64,000 nt of DNA, from positions 33,468,199 to 33,532,198 of the forward strand of contig OZ020516.1 of NCBI GenBank assembly GCA_963971425.1, in the 5' to 3' direction. Source of the stretch: Bryoerythrophyllum caledonicum (Eukaryota; Streptophyta; Bryopsida; Pottiales; Pottiaceae). A program made the position numbers and the translations under genes. Of the stretch, positions 43,987 through 56,160 are shown piece after piece; position 1 is the first letter of the stretch; each line of letters opens with the position of its first letter. Under the pieces are notes generated by a model. It was not told the origin of the DNA. It made no database searches and was given only the letters and a program-made list of their open reading frames with translations.

Positions 43987-44228
43987 CTAAGATTGGGGGT
44001 GATTATTCAATGTATTTTGGTGACTTTCAAGAATTTTTTTTTGGATTACTATTAAAAAAGAACAACATGTTAGGGAAAGTTTCAAAGATTTTAAAATTTA
44101 ATGCCACGTCTACCACCACGTTGGCAGGCCAACCTGTCATGCATGTCCTTGTTGGCCTATTTGTTTAGGGGGCCATCTATATGGATCTTTTTGGGAATAC
44201 TTTTTGGGTGCGTTTTGATATCCTAGTA

Positions 44229-44653
44229 GTAACGTCAAAATACCTTAAACCGACACTCAACCCTGAAGCGACACTGCAGACCTCGTCAGAACCGGATTTC
44301 TTCCTCTCGTTTTTTGTCATATGTTCTGTCAGAAATATTCCAAGTCTATTCCAAGCCCACCAATGAATGCAAGGATGGAGCTGGATGGAGCTGGCGGTTT
44401 GGTGGGATAGAGGTGACGGTTTAATGTGCTTTTAAGGTTTGGTTTTGTCACTAAACCTGGTCGCTTTAGGGTTGATTGGAGGAAACCCACTTTCTTTCTT
44501 TTTTCTCACAATCTACAACGTTGTTTTCAAAAAAAAAATCTCTCACAAATCAGAACCTTATTTCTCTACCCAAGCATATTTTTTTTGCAATTAAATCTCA
44601 ACTTTTGAAGCACAGAATCACTAAAGTGTCGGTTTAAGGTATTTTGACGTTAC
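44229..44653. mobile_element. TIR element of unknown superfamily (425 bp)
   Basis: Perfect inverted repeats of about 29 bp: GTAACGTCAAAATACCTTAA then ACCGACACT, and the inverse at the right end. No target duplication is evident, and the interior (with CTTTAGGGTTGATTGG and poly-A/T runs) is non-coding. Confidence 0.75.
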
Positions 44654-44834
44654 CGGTGGACGGGATTACCAAGGTCCATGTCTGAATGCAGTCCAGTTGA
44701 GCGAACAGCCGAAGATTTGGGGGATGATTTTTTCACGATTATTTATATGTTTGACCTATTAACAAGAGTTTTTCAAACCCTACATTTAAACATCAGCTTG
44801 GAGAATTGATTTGATTAAATGAAAGTCACTAGAT

Positions 44835-45164
44835 TTCATCCTTTAAGGCCAATGAGCTATTTTGGCCTGTGAGAATCTACAAGTGTTTTAGATCATGAAG
44901 AACAACATCTACACATTAGTTACATTTCAGCATACAAAATCTACGAACTCACTTCAGGGAAATCACTGTAGCTTGCCAATGCTTGCACCGATTGTCGTGG
45001 CAATGGTGTCCATAGATGCCCATCTTCCTCCATCTCTAATTCATGGTCTTTTTTTTCCCTACGAGGTGGCATGTAGGGCTTGCTACAAAGGTTATTGTGT
45101 CAAAATGACCCATATATGGTCGTTTGGTCTTAAAGGACCAAACGACCAGGTGTTAGGGTGTTAA
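44835..45164 (+). mobile_element. TTAA element, family F copy 2
   Basis: Left TTCATCCTTTAAGGCC (decayed TTAA), right ...GTTAGGGTGTTAA. Contains ACTTCAGGGAAATCACTGTA and GCTTGCTACAAAGGTT, as in the 58,300 copy, and a short palindrome GGTCGTTTGGTC/GACCAAACGACC. Its right TTAA is also the left TTAA of the next element. Confidence 0.65.
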
Positions 45165-45389
45165 CCCCTAACACCTAAAGGATCAAGTGTTTCACTTGAG
45201 ACAAAATGTTTCACTTTGAGCATATTTATCTTTCAATCCGTACGGTCAAAGTTCACAAAAGTTTTACCACATCATCTCATGTAAGTGTAGAGGAAGATCC
45301 TACGGTTGCATTCTCAAAATGTTCATCTTGGCAATATTAATCAATGGAGTAGAGATTCCTCTAAAATTCCTTGATCCATAAGGGATTAC
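45161..45389 (-). mobile_element. TTAA element, family I copy 2
   Basis: TTAACCCCTAACACCTAAAG at the left, CCATAAGGGATTAC at the right. The bipartite motif is present in reverse (CTTTCAATCCGTACGGTCAA at 45,230 and AGATCCTACGGTT at 45,295). Shares its boundary TTAA with its left neighbour and TTAC with its right neighbour. Confidence 0.65.
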
Positions 45390-45613
45390 AAGTCAGTTGG
45401 GAACCATATATACATGCATGTATTTTACTCTATAAAATACACGGACAATGTATCAAAGTTTAACAAGACTTACACTTTTGGATTAAAGGTTCTTCAAGTA
45501 ACATTCTTCATTTGGGATCATTTCAATATCTAAATTTTATCATGTTCAATACAACACCATATATGTAGAATATTATCGTCACCAATTGCACCCTTTCTGC
45601 GTTTAAGGGTTAA
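45386..45613 (+). mobile_element. TTAA element, family E copy 1
   Basis: TTACAAGTCAGTTGGGAACC at the left, GCGTTTAAGGGTTAA at the right. Interior TTTTACTCTATAAAATACAC, TTATCATGTTCAATACAACA and ATATGTAGAATATT recur at 57,474 and 58,531. Confidence 0.65.
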
Positions 45614-46085
45614 GGAAATATTCCTCAAGTAGTTCCATAGTTTCTTATAAAATATGCATACAATGTCTTTGGGCTAGGCATGGTCACATCATCAATCACG
45701 ACAAATGAAAAAAGATTATTTCTAAATTATTTGCCAATTAAAAGACTAAAAAGTTGTTTTGATTTCAATAAAAATCAACAAACAAGGTTGTATTTGGTTT
45801 TTAAAATATCAATTCACTAGTAGAACCCTGTGTTCTTTGGACACAATATGTAGAAACCATCTTGAATCACTTCCAACATTGGAGGTGTTGGGAGTCCAAA
45901 TGACATGGTGGGATTTGCTGAAGATCAATATTTATAAATTTTAATTTTATAATTATATGTGTAGCAAATATATTTCTATTTTGATGAATAATGGTGTTTT
46001 AAAACTCATGAGTTTTCCTACTATAAGCCAAATTCTAATTAATCCGCACATTTGAAGGATTCATCCAAAGAGCACATTTCATGGT
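45614..46085. other. Gene-free stretch
   Basis: AT-rich, nothing recognised. Confidence 0.4.
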
Positions 46086-49000
46086 TGTTCACTGGACCTA
46101 AGGACATGTCTGTCTGTCCGATCCGCACGTCCGTCCGTTAAGGGTCACGTTCGGTCTATTATTGGTCAACTTGGGTTGACCGTCTGAATAGTTAAAAGGA
46201 ATTTACCTTGTTCATGTGTCCGACATGCCACCAAATATTTTGATAAATAAAGATGAGATAGAGAAGGTACGCGTGTGGGGGGCGCGAACGTCTGGGAGGA
46301 GGCGCGAATGTTTGGAGGGGGGTGCAAACATCTAGAAGAAGGCGCGAGCTCCTGAAATGGGGCGTGAATGTCTGGGAAAGGGTGCTTGCACCTGAACTTA
46401 GGAAGAGAATGAAACTAACATTTCCGGGCGAGTGGCTAGGGAGGTGCACGTCTGGAGGGGCGTGAGCGGCTGGAGGGGAGAGAGCGGAGCGCGTGGAGGA
46501 CAAGGGGTTAGCGCCTGGAGGAGGGCGTGCATGTCTGGGAGGGAGGTCACGCTTGTTTGGGACAGAGGCGCGTCAATTTGGGAGGGAATGCGAATGAATG
46601 AGGGGGGCCGCAAGTATCTGGGAAGGAATGCGTGCGTCAGAATTTAGGAGGAGAATGAAACTTACATATAGCTGAACTCTCTAGGTGAGCACCTAGGAGG
46701 CCGTGCATTTGGAGGGATGCGAGCGGCTGGAGTGGAGGGGACGCGAGCGGCTGGAGGCAAGACAAGCCCCTTGAGGGGAGGGTGGCCACATGTCTAGGAG
46801 GACGGGCATGCCATACTGAAAGGAGAGTGCGCTTTTTTTCTTTACTTGGCTCTCTTGATTTTCTTGAGTATTGGCGTTCTTGTTCTCTTTGCTTTTGCAC
46901 GGTCAGAGAAGGTGTATAATTTTTCTACAAACATCCAATTTTTCCAAATAGTGTAGAAGCTCAAACTATGTACATTCACTCTAGTTTATTGAAATATGTT
47001 TTAGCATTGTGTTTCCTTAAAGTTTTTGTCCTTCGTTGTCTTCTTTTATGTGTCCTAAAATAGCATTTCTTCTTTAGGAATTTGATGATAGATTTTCTAT
47101 TTTTAGGGGGGATATTCCTCAATCCCCATGGAGAAACGTGAACGGATAGTCGGGGGTTTTTCCTTGAACTATACCATACAATAAATAAATTGGGTAATCA
47201 TTAATGGTAATAAAAACATAGTGGGACTTATGGCCTCACGATGGTCTTTTATATTCTCATTAATTAATGTTATTTTATTTGAAAACATTTAATAATTTAA
47301 ACTACCAACAATGAAAAAGAAGGCAAAACTTTTGTATCAAAACCATGTGATTGTCCAATCTATTTAATACATGAGTCCAACTGTTGTTCAAATCATTTGT
47401 AATAATTTACAAATGTTTTACAAATAGACAGTGTATTGCAATTCCCAAATTATAATAATCATGGAACAAGAAAAAACATAGATTCCATTTATTTCAAATC
47501 ATGATTCCGAAAACATAACAAAAACAAGATTGCCCATTGTAGGTCAATTGTCTTTTTTGGGTTAACTAACCCTTTTTATTATTATAGAGAAGACAATATA
47601 TAATCGTAAAATTATTAGTTTAGTTTCATATTGCATTATCAAATTCATAAAGAAGTTGCATTTCAAATTGAATGGTCAATTCTTAAATTGTAATTTATAA
47701 CGCTTTAGAGTCTACAAGAATAACAAAACAAAGGAATTAGATTTGTTGTAATTTGTAACACTAATCCCAAAATGTCAGTTTTTGGGTGTTTTTGGTGAAA
47801 CATAGTCATAGAACTTCAGAGGTTAATCTAGAAAATTGTACAACATTGGAGTTATTTGAAAGGGCAACTAAATGTTCCAGAAGATATTGGTCTTTATATT
47901 GGTAGTATATGTATTTAATTACTCTCAATATGTATTTCATATGGGTAGAACTTGGTGGTCTATATTTATCAACCCCTAAAAGGATGAACTATTTTTAAAA
48001 TAATGACATGTTTGGGTTGTGAGCACATACTTTGAATTATATCACCTACACAACGAGTTTAGCTATCATGAAATTTATAGTATACATTGGTGTAGTTCGT
48101 GGTGAAGTCAACCTTAACCCTTTGAATACATTTTCCCATTTGTATTTAACAAGGAAGTCCAAATACACATATCCCATCCTTTGAATGCTCATAATTTATG
48201 AAGGCCAAATCGGAACTTACATGTGAATTTAGATTTGATTTTTCACCATCCACGGTTTTGCGCACCAAATGGACTCGCTCGCGCGCCTCCTGATACTCGT
48301 TCATCCCCCCTCCCCCTAATAATTGTTTACCCCCCTAGAATCCATTTGTGGCCCCTCCCAAAACCCATTTGCGCCCACTAATACCCGTTCACATCTCCCC
48401 ATGGAGATTGAGGGACAAGGAAAATTTTATTAAAAATATAACATCTATCATCAAATTCCCAAAGAATAAATGTTATTTTAGGCTAATAAAAAGAAGACAA
48501 CGAAGGACAAAAACTTCAAGGCAACACGACGCTAAAACATATTTCAATAAACTAAAGTGAATCTACATAGTTCAAGTTCCTACACAAATTGGAAAAATTG
48601 GTCATTTGTAGAAAAATGATACAATTTCTTTAATCGTGCATGAACAAAGAGAACACAAACGCCAATACTCAAGAAACCAAGAGAGTCAACCGAAGAAAAA
48701 AAGCGTGAGAGAACGCGCGAGCACCCCCTCCTCCTGGAAGCCCGCGACCCCGTCCTCCCACACGCGCACACCCGTCGTACCATACTTGCGCGCCCCTCCC
48801 ATACGTGCGTGCCCCTTCTTCCAAACACGCACGCCTCCTCCTAGACGCACACGTCTTCCCTAGAAGCACGCACCCTCCCCAAAAGTGTGCGCCCCTCCAA
48901 GACAAGCCCCCCCCTTTCAGACCTGCGCACCCCCCTCTCCACGTGTTCACGCCCCCTTGCAAATGTGGTGTTCCAAATCGTCCATGTCATCATAGAGTCA

Positions 49001-49145
49001 TCCATGTCATCATATTATTCTCACTTTTGGTAATTTGTGGAAAAAATTTGACCGCAATAAAAAAAATTCCTCCATGCTATGTCCAATGTTTGGACGGGAT
49101 CGACCGGTCCGTCCGTCCGATCCGCCGGGTTTTGGCCACGTCCAT
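46086..49145. mobile_element. Large foldback element, about 3 kb
   Basis: Two long inverted arms: about 46,260-47,160 and 48,340-48,970. Matching inverse blocks include CTCTTGATTTTCTTGAGTATTGG against CCAATACTCAAGAAACCAAGAG (46,850/48,660), TTCTCTTTGCTTTTGCACG against CGTGCATGAACAAAGAGAA, and CCCCATGGAGAAACGTGAACGG against CCGTTCACATCTCCCCATGGAG. Each arm holds a GC-rich array of ~30-bp units (GGCGCGAATGTCTGGGAGG type). The centre (47,160-48,340) is AT-rich and contains a repeat-J end at 47,770-47,830. Outer parts both carry GTCCGTCCGATCCGC. Open frames in the arms are repeat artefacts. Superfamily unknown. Confidence 0.55.
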
Positions 49146-50639
49146 CCTTTATAACAACCTTGAGCACATTTGATTCAAAGGCAACATTTGATTCAAAAGG
49201 CACATTCAAAGGACAAATTGATTCCTCAAAAAGTCTATGTTCTAAAGGGTATCACCTATGTTCTCAAAGGTTTTCAAATTCACGGGGTATCTTAATTATT
49301 TTTGTTGTACATAGAAATGACCTCATTGTTATTGATGTTGGACCTCTAAAATTAATGGTTATACAATTCTAAGTGCAATTTGTTGGAATTTTCCTTTCCC
49401 GAGTAGCTCCAAAACATTTTCAACGACCATGTATAGACATTTTATTTTTTATAGAGATTACTTAATACTATTTTCTTTGAAATTGTAAAAATGATATTAG
49501 AATTTCCCCGAAAGTACCCACTATCGCCGCCAATGATTAGATCCTGCATCTTTAGTTTTATTAGTTGGCCTGAATGTGGCCTGCAAAAATTGAAGACGCA
49601 AAAAGGTTTGGTGACTAGGTGATGGTTTGACCGAAATTAGGGTATAGTCATGAATATAGGAGGATATATGGGATGTAGAGATCATGCTCATGTGCATGTC
49701 GAACCTAGGTTTAGAAGCCTAGGTGGAGCTATATAACACTATAGTACTATTCAATGAATGCCAACCTATGGTCCATGAAATACACAGAGTGAGATTTCTC
49801 ACCCTCTCAATATTTTTGTTTTTAAATCTCACCTTGCTTTTGAGATTAAAAAAACTACTGAAGGTCCTCAAAAGGTGTTGCAATAGGTCTTTCTGGCGAG
49901 GACAAGGTGGCCACCCTCCAAAAATCAAACTTTCAAGAAAACTCTATTGTCTTTAGTTCCAAAAAACTCCATTTTAGTGCAAGTACATTGTACCAAAATA
50001 ACTTAATTTTTCCACATATAAATTAGAGTTTTTAATTTTTTTGCTTGATTTTTTTGGCACAAAAACAAAAGGAGTTTGAAGTAGAAGAACCAAGACCATG
50101 AAATACAAAGGCACACCAGAGCCAGCAACGCAAGAAGCAATAGACTAATGGAACTTGCTAATCCACACAATGCCACAACCCCAATGATATTTTTATTCTT
50201 ACAACAACAAGATGAGGTACAACACTACTTTCCAATCATTTGGATTCTTATTCTATTAAAAATAAGGTCTTCAAAAATCAACACGTGCATTGGCAATTTT
50301 TGAACCACTATTCTTTGTAAAATTGTTTTTACATATGCTACATATGTCCTCTACCTCTAAAAATTGCCTTTCAAGCAACTCACATAATGTCTAATTTTGA
50401 AGATTATCTTATTTATTTTAAAAATTTATATGAAAAATTTATTGTCCTTCAAACATAATGATTGTACTCTAGATAGCTGTCCATGATACTCTAGTGGTAA
50501 ATAGTAGTAACAAAAAGCTGAATAGTGCAAATTTTTAGGTGGGTAATAAAGAAAGGTTCTTGGCAAACCTTTTTGTCTTAAAACAAGAATGCATAGAAAT
50601 TATGGATTTTATTTATTTCTAAAACTTTCTTTCCTCATA
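49146..50639. other. Gene-free stretch
   Basis: No gene or bounded repeat recognised in this AT-rich region. Confidence 0.4.
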
Positions 50640-51046
50640 AAAGAAGGCATGATGATTTCTTCAACCATTTGGACATAGATCCAAATATTATATATTTAAT
50701 TTGAAGATGATTTGCCACTTGAAGGAAAATGCCGCATTATGTACCCCTAGACATGCACAAGTGTTTTCCTTGTCCTAAATTCCTCCATTACTTGTGATTA
50801 TTTTTTAGTCAAATTATGTTAACCCATTTCACATAGGCAAGAAAAAAACTATATTTCACTCTTCATATGCACATATTTTACAATATGCACGGTCAAAGTT
50901 AACAAAAAATTTGAATGTCTTCTTGCAAAACTAAACTTTGAGATTCTATGGTTGAAAATAGTCAAAGTTGTTTGAATGAGTTTGATAATTTCTCATCTCA
51001 AACAGAAAATCTTGAGTTGTTCTTGAGTTGTTCTTGTGAAACGTAG
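50640..51046 (+). repeat. Dispersed repeat J, copy 2, cut by a solo LTR
   Basis: AAGAAGGCATGATGATTTCT, GGTCAAAGTTAACAAAAAA and TTCTTGTGAAACGTAG parallel 33,740-34,145. The LTR at 51,047 begins directly after GTGAAACGTAG, where copy 1 continues to its terminus. Confidence 0.5.
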
Positions 51047-51511
51047 TGTCGTGTAAGCGAAGATTGCTAAACACAATAGATCGAGAATCACAACCAACAT
51101 CAAATAAACAAAAAACATAGTCAAACGCAACTATGCTAAGCACATACTCAAGAAGAATGTTGTCAATCACAAGAGTAGTCAAACGTCTTGCATTCCACCA
51201 GGGGACAATCAATGAGTGCAAACGGAACTAGAGAATGTGAAGCCTTTCCTAATGATAACCCATCACTTACAAGCAAAGGAAACTCAATACTTTCTCTCTA
51301 AACAAACTCACAAAGCTTGACTTGACAGAGATGTCAAGTCAAGCGCGTACGCGCCGTTGTACGGACACAAAAAAACCGAATGGATGAAATACATCCATTA
51401 AGCGAATGTGGAGTAGCCGGCGTACATCACTAACAAACGTGGATTTAGATTATTTAATTTACATTAACACTACATGATGTGGTGCAGTCCTCGACGCCAC
51501 ATCTCGTGACA
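51047..51511 (-). mobile_element. Solo LTR, copy 2
   Basis: On the minus strand it begins TGTCACGAGATGTGG and ends CTTACACGACA, so TG...CA. 465 bp, similar throughout to 5384-5850. Flanks GTAG and GCAG could be a one-mismatch target duplication. Confidence 0.6.
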
Positions 51512-51719
51512 GCAGTCTAGGTCCTTTAAGGAATACATACCATTTTATTTCAATATTTGCAATCAAAGTTTATGAAATCATGTAAGCATGTGGATTTATG
51601 AACCTAAATCAATATCTTACGATTCAAAGTTGAAATGAAACTTCATGTTTTCTTGTTCCAATATTTAAATTAGTTTGTGTAATTTTTTGAAGTGTATTTG
51701 GTGTGAAAAGTTGTGGAAC

Positions 51720-52571
51720 TTAACTCCTAAGAGCCCATTTACCCTTGAACGGACGTTTTTCATTTTCAACAGGTACCCAAATTCAAAAAAAAATCAATTA
51801 AAAAAAACTTTTATAGTAGATCGTCCCTAATAATATATTTGTGGAAATATTTTTTGAATATGTTGGATTCACATTATTAAAGTTATTAGCCTTCAAAGTC
51901 AAATTGGAGACTCCGGGCAACTCCAAAAAATTTCCTAGAAATTTCTATTGACATTGAGATTTTTCATACATATAGAGAATATTACCTTCTTTGAAGATGA
52001 CAAAGAAATCTTTTCTTTAGTGTTAAAAAACATTTAAACCCAAGTCAAACATTTCAACATATTAATGGGCTAGGTACCAAAAAAACTTCCTCTCTTGTAC
52101 ATAAAACCTAGAGATCTTTATGGTTTTCACTTTTCATTTTTTTGACAGCAATATGTGGTGAAAACCTTCTTATTGACCATTTGAATGATCATTTTGAAAC
52201 ATATTAAGTTCACAAAGAAATAAAACGTGAATTGGCAATTTTTGAACCTCCACTCCTTGCACACTTGTTTTGAATATGCTACACCCCTTTTCTACCTTTA
52301 AAAATTGGTGGACAAGGAACTATTGACACCAAGTGAAGTCAAAGTCTGTTGATTCACTAGAAAACAAACAACTTTCTTGACTTCAAATGCTATAATCTTC
52401 ATACTCGTGCGGTGGATTGCAAGCCAAAAAAATATGGTAAGTTAACATAGAAGTCGTTTTTAAGATCTTATAGTTTAAAGTCCAAAATTGTACTTCAAAA
52501 TTAGAACTTCTTGCCACTTGTTGATAGTGGCAGTTCTGGAGTGTTTCTTGCAGGAAAATGCCTAGGGCTAA
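51720..52571 (-). mobile_element. TTAA element, family B copy 3
   Basis: TTAACTCCTAAGAGCCC at 51720, right end CCTAGGGCTAA. Shares with copy 1 the blocks AACCCAAGTCAAACATTTCA, ATTGACCATTTGAATGATCA and GGCAATTTTTGAACCTCCAC. Both ends are worn. Confidence 0.6.
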
Positions 52572-52607
52572 GTAGTTAGCACCCCTGCTTCTTGTTGGTA
52601 ATAATAT

Positions 52608-52760
52608 TTGAGTAGTTCCACACCACTAACCTAACCTATGTCCTCTGGACATAAACTTGGTGTTGGAAGGAAGACTCTTTTTCACACCGGCCCCCTCTAG
52701 AAGACCGGAGTTTTTCTCCTTTGGTTAACTTCCCCCATCTTTTTTGCCTTCTTCCTCTAA
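52608..52760 (+). repeat. Dispersed repeat K, copy 4
   Basis: GAGTAGTTCCACACCACTAA, CCTATGTCCTCTGGACAT, TTTTTCACACCGGCCCCCTC and AGACCGGAG, parallel to 30,271-30,410. Confidence 0.5.
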
Positions 52761-53998
52761 AGGCTGATGTGTAATTATTTTTATCTCTATGAACTCCTTG
52801 CTTTTCAAAACAATTTTTCAAAAACGATCAGTTCTCTGCTGGGTTGACCAGCTTGACAAAACAACTAGGCAGCCACTACTGCACATCTTTTAAGAAAACT
52901 ACTTGCAAAAACGGCTCTAGGACCAAGTTGTCCACGCATGCTAGAGGAAAGTTCAAAAGGCAAAATCCAATTGTTATGCTATCAGACAGCTTAGCAATGC
53001 CTGGGCACGCTTGGTTGCATTGCAGCACGGTCATCCTATATTCGACTCTGCAACGTGTGGAATTTCAACATGTGAGAGCATGCATGATGGTAATATTGGA
53101 ATGGGGGCCCGGACGTCACTTTTGAAAATGAAAGAAGAAGAATTCATTTAAAACCATGAATCTTACCCTTTTTTTCCTCTTGGAACTACACCATTCCGTG
53201 AGTGTAGACTAGACTATTTGAAATTTCCTACACTAATTGAAAATTTACATGCAATTGTTGACTGACACACTTTTGCTTGAGAACAAATACCCAATCAGAA
53301 CTTGGCATGCACATGCTTTGATGGAAATTAGTGTGAGTAATCTACATCAATAATCCCTCTACACTATATTCAGTGTTTAGTGTAGTTATAGGGTTGATTT
53401 TAATTATGAGAAAAGGCATCAATTTTTTAATCTATAAATAGCTTCAAATATGGTCCAATCTATTTCTCAAATACTCTTATGAATATTTTTCGCATCACAC
53501 TGCAAATCTCTATTGATGAGAGGATCAACCAGTTATTGTAATATTCTTTGTCTGCCATGACCTTGATTTTAACATGGTTTGGGGAAGAAATAAAAAGAAC
53601 CAAACTAGAGCACGAGTTTTTTTTATGATATTTTGTTATTTCTTGTGGAAAGGACAATTGGTCCACACTAAGAGCTTCTACGGCTTGTCAGCACTGTAAT
53701 AATACATGGTGAATTATTGCCTTTCAGGTCAACACTCTCATTTTTGTTGTTACTAGCTGAACAAATGGTCAGGTTTGTACATAATTAATTCAAAATGGAA
53801 ACTGTTCAAATTCTTTGGAAAATATAAAATATTTGTCTAAGGTGATACCCAAATAATGCCAAGGTCATATCCTTGTAATACCTAAGCAATACTCGTGAGT
53901 ACCTAGGTGATACCCATTGAGTCCAAACGACTATGTCAAAAAAAACACCGGTTTGTACAGGGGGTGTCCAAACGAGACCGATGCGTACGGTATTCAAG
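52761..53998. other. Gene-free stretch
   Basis: No supported gene. About 53,835-53,910 has several loosely repeated GGTGATACCCA/AATACCTA phrases without clear period. Confidence 0.4.
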
Positions 53999-54145
53999 TT
54001 AACCCTTTTGTGCCGAGAGGGCCGATCCTAGTAAATGCCCCGAATTTTCGGATGTAGCCAGAGGAAAGATTTTAAAGCTGAAATCTTTCTTCTCGCTACA
54101 TCCCATAAATTGAGGAATTTACCAGAATTGGCACTAAAGGGTTAC
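53999..54145. mobile_element. TTAA foldback MITE, family G (147 bp)
   Basis: Begins TTAACCCTTTTGTGCC, ends GGCACTAAAGGGTTAC. The arms pair along most of the element (GTAAATGCCCCGAATTTTCGG against CCATAAATTGAGGAATTTAC; GGATGTAGC against GCTACATCC; AAAGATTT against AAATCTTT). piggyBac-type ends with a palindromic body. Confidence 0.75.
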
Positions 54146-54629
54146 TATGTCCGGAAAAGAAGTTGTGCTTTTGTAGATTTGTTGTACTGTTTGGCTATGA
54201 CACACGTAGGCTTTTATTTTCTCCCCCTTTTCGTTTTTTTTTGGACTGCTTTAGTGAAAGCATGGAATGTATGCCATGATTGTTGATCATCTGTATACAT
54301 TTGTCTACCCTTTCAATTGAATGCATTGATGTGTAATGGGCAATGTGTACGGTTGCCTTCATGGAGATCCTCAAATGTGGTGTGGAGGATCGTAAGTCAG
54401 AAGGTGCACAAGATATATGTGTGTCATATCTATGTCATGATTTTATCGTTTACCGCACTTTATCAACAAAAAAAATTGGATGTTGATTAATCTCTACAGA
54501 GGTGAAATTTATAGTGTATGCCATTTTCTTTCCACTCACGTCATCAATGGTTATATTTTTAACATTCGGAAGTTGTGATGTATTAAACACAAGGCTTATG
54601 ATGACATGTGAAATGACCATTGCATTTAA

Positions 54630-55060
54630 TTAACCCCTAATATCTATGACAACTTCCCACCAAAAACACTTCAAAAGTGGGATTTGCCTAAATACCCCGG
54701 TCAAGCGTTGCAGCAAGCCTCAGGCTTGGAAGGGTGGGGGAAGATAGGGACAAAATTGGCCCCTATTTTTATGTTGGAGGGGGGCCCTACTTGATCTCAG
54801 GGGGGCCATCAAGGGTAATTTTGTAAAAAAAAACCAAAAAAAGCCTCAAAAGTGCTAATTCTAGTGTATCGAGTAAAGAGAGAACAAACGCTTTAATTTT
54901 CAATTTGAACCGCAGGATCTCAATTAAGACTTACATAGTAACATTTGCACAAACTTTCATATACTTTGATCGCATGGATCGAAAGATTGTAGGTCCTACA
55001 ATCATGATTCATATAAATTAGAAAATATATGAATCATGATTGTAGGTCTAAAGTTCAAAT
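54630..55060 (+). mobile_element. TTAA element, family B copy 4, interrupted and truncated
   Basis: Starts TTAACCCCTAATATC, CCACCAAAAACACTTCAAAA, then a family-C piece, then resumes AGTGCTAATTCTAGTGTATC and the bipartite motif (GAACCGCAGGATCTC 54,907; CTTTGATCGCATGGATCGAA 54,964). Beyond about 55,060 the family cannot be followed. Confidence 0.55.
54690..54840 (+). mobile_element. MITE family C copy 3, left half
   Basis: AAATACCCCGGTCAAGCG, CAAGCCTCAGGCTTGGAAGG, GGAGGGGGGCCCTACTTGAT. Ends in a run of AAAAAAACCAAAAAAAG where family-B sequence resumes; the right half is missing. Confidence 0.6.
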
Positions 55061-55729
55061 TCCATTAACTTATCTCATTTTATGTGTTTTTATAAAATAA
55101 AATAAAATTTTATTGGAATGGAAACTAGACTACATAAACTTTATACCATTAGTTGAATCTAAATTCAAAAAATATCATGGCTCGAATTCATATTTAAAGC
55201 TAAAGCTATAAGTTTCTAAAATTAACTACATTGAGATACATGTTCCAAACATTTTCTTCTTTAGATAAAAACATTATCATCTCAAATGAAGCAAGTTTTA
55301 TCATCATCCAATGCTTATATCTCCAATGAACTCTCCACAAAATAATTGGATGAAAAATGATCATTTACATCAATTTTCATCTTTGAAATGTCATCCAAGA
55401 AGTGAACTATTGATTGCTTAGACATTCTTGGGCTAATGTAATCTCAAACAATCATCCTTATCACCTCAAATTCACCTCAAAATTATTGAAATCTTATACA
55501 AAACTTGATTCATAGCAACTATAGATTTGGTAGCATAAATGTTGGTCATCATCCATTACCTTTTAGTTTCATTCGTACATTAAAAACAAATCATACTTCT
55601 ACATTGTATTTTTGGCAAATATGTATACCCATGTACAATAGCAAAGTTTTCACCCTGGTAACAAAGAGATATGTGACGCTGGAAGCCAATCAAAATGGCA
55701 TTCTTGCATTTCAAAGGAAAGAAAATCCA
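55061..55729. other. Gene-free stretch
   Basis: AT-rich; a 92-codon plus-strand frame (55505-55783) is unrecognised. Confidence 0.4.
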
Positions 55730-56160
55730 ATGCTGCCAACTTTGACACCCTCCCAAGAGCTGAAAATTGTTATATTACCATGAAAATTTTGGCACAAGAT
55801 CATATTTTTGTTGATAGCATGTGTGTTCAATTTCAAGGCCAAGTGACATACTTAAAAATATTTGAAATTTACCAATATGTGTAGCTCTAAGAAATATTTA
55901 ATTGCTGCCAACTTTGACACACTCCCAAGGATTTAATTTGTTTTTGTTACCTAAAATCTTTTTGACATGAGACCATCTCTATGTTGATTACATGTGTGCT
56001 AGATTTCAACTCCAAGAGATCCAAAAAAAAATCAAAATCAAAATCTACCAAGATGTGTAGTTGTAAGAAATAATCCAAGAAACCATTTCACCACTGCCAA
56101 CTATGGCACCCTCCCTAAAGCTTGATCCATCTAATTTGGAATTGAATAACATGACTCTTA
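55730..56160. repeat. Degenerate ~175-bp tandem repeat, three units
   Basis: GCTGCCAACTTTGACACCCTCCC (55,733), GCTGCCAACTTTGACACACTCCC (55,905) and ACTGCCAACTATGGCACCCTCCC (56,090) begin units that share AT-rich followers such as GTTGAT(A/T)(A/G)CATGTGTG. Confidence 0.6.

Noticed and set aside
46192-46900. Ser/Pro/His-rich frames on both strands
   Set aside because: Low-complexity readings of the ~30-bp GC-rich array in the foldback arm; the opposite arm at 48,600-49,000 gives mirror versions.
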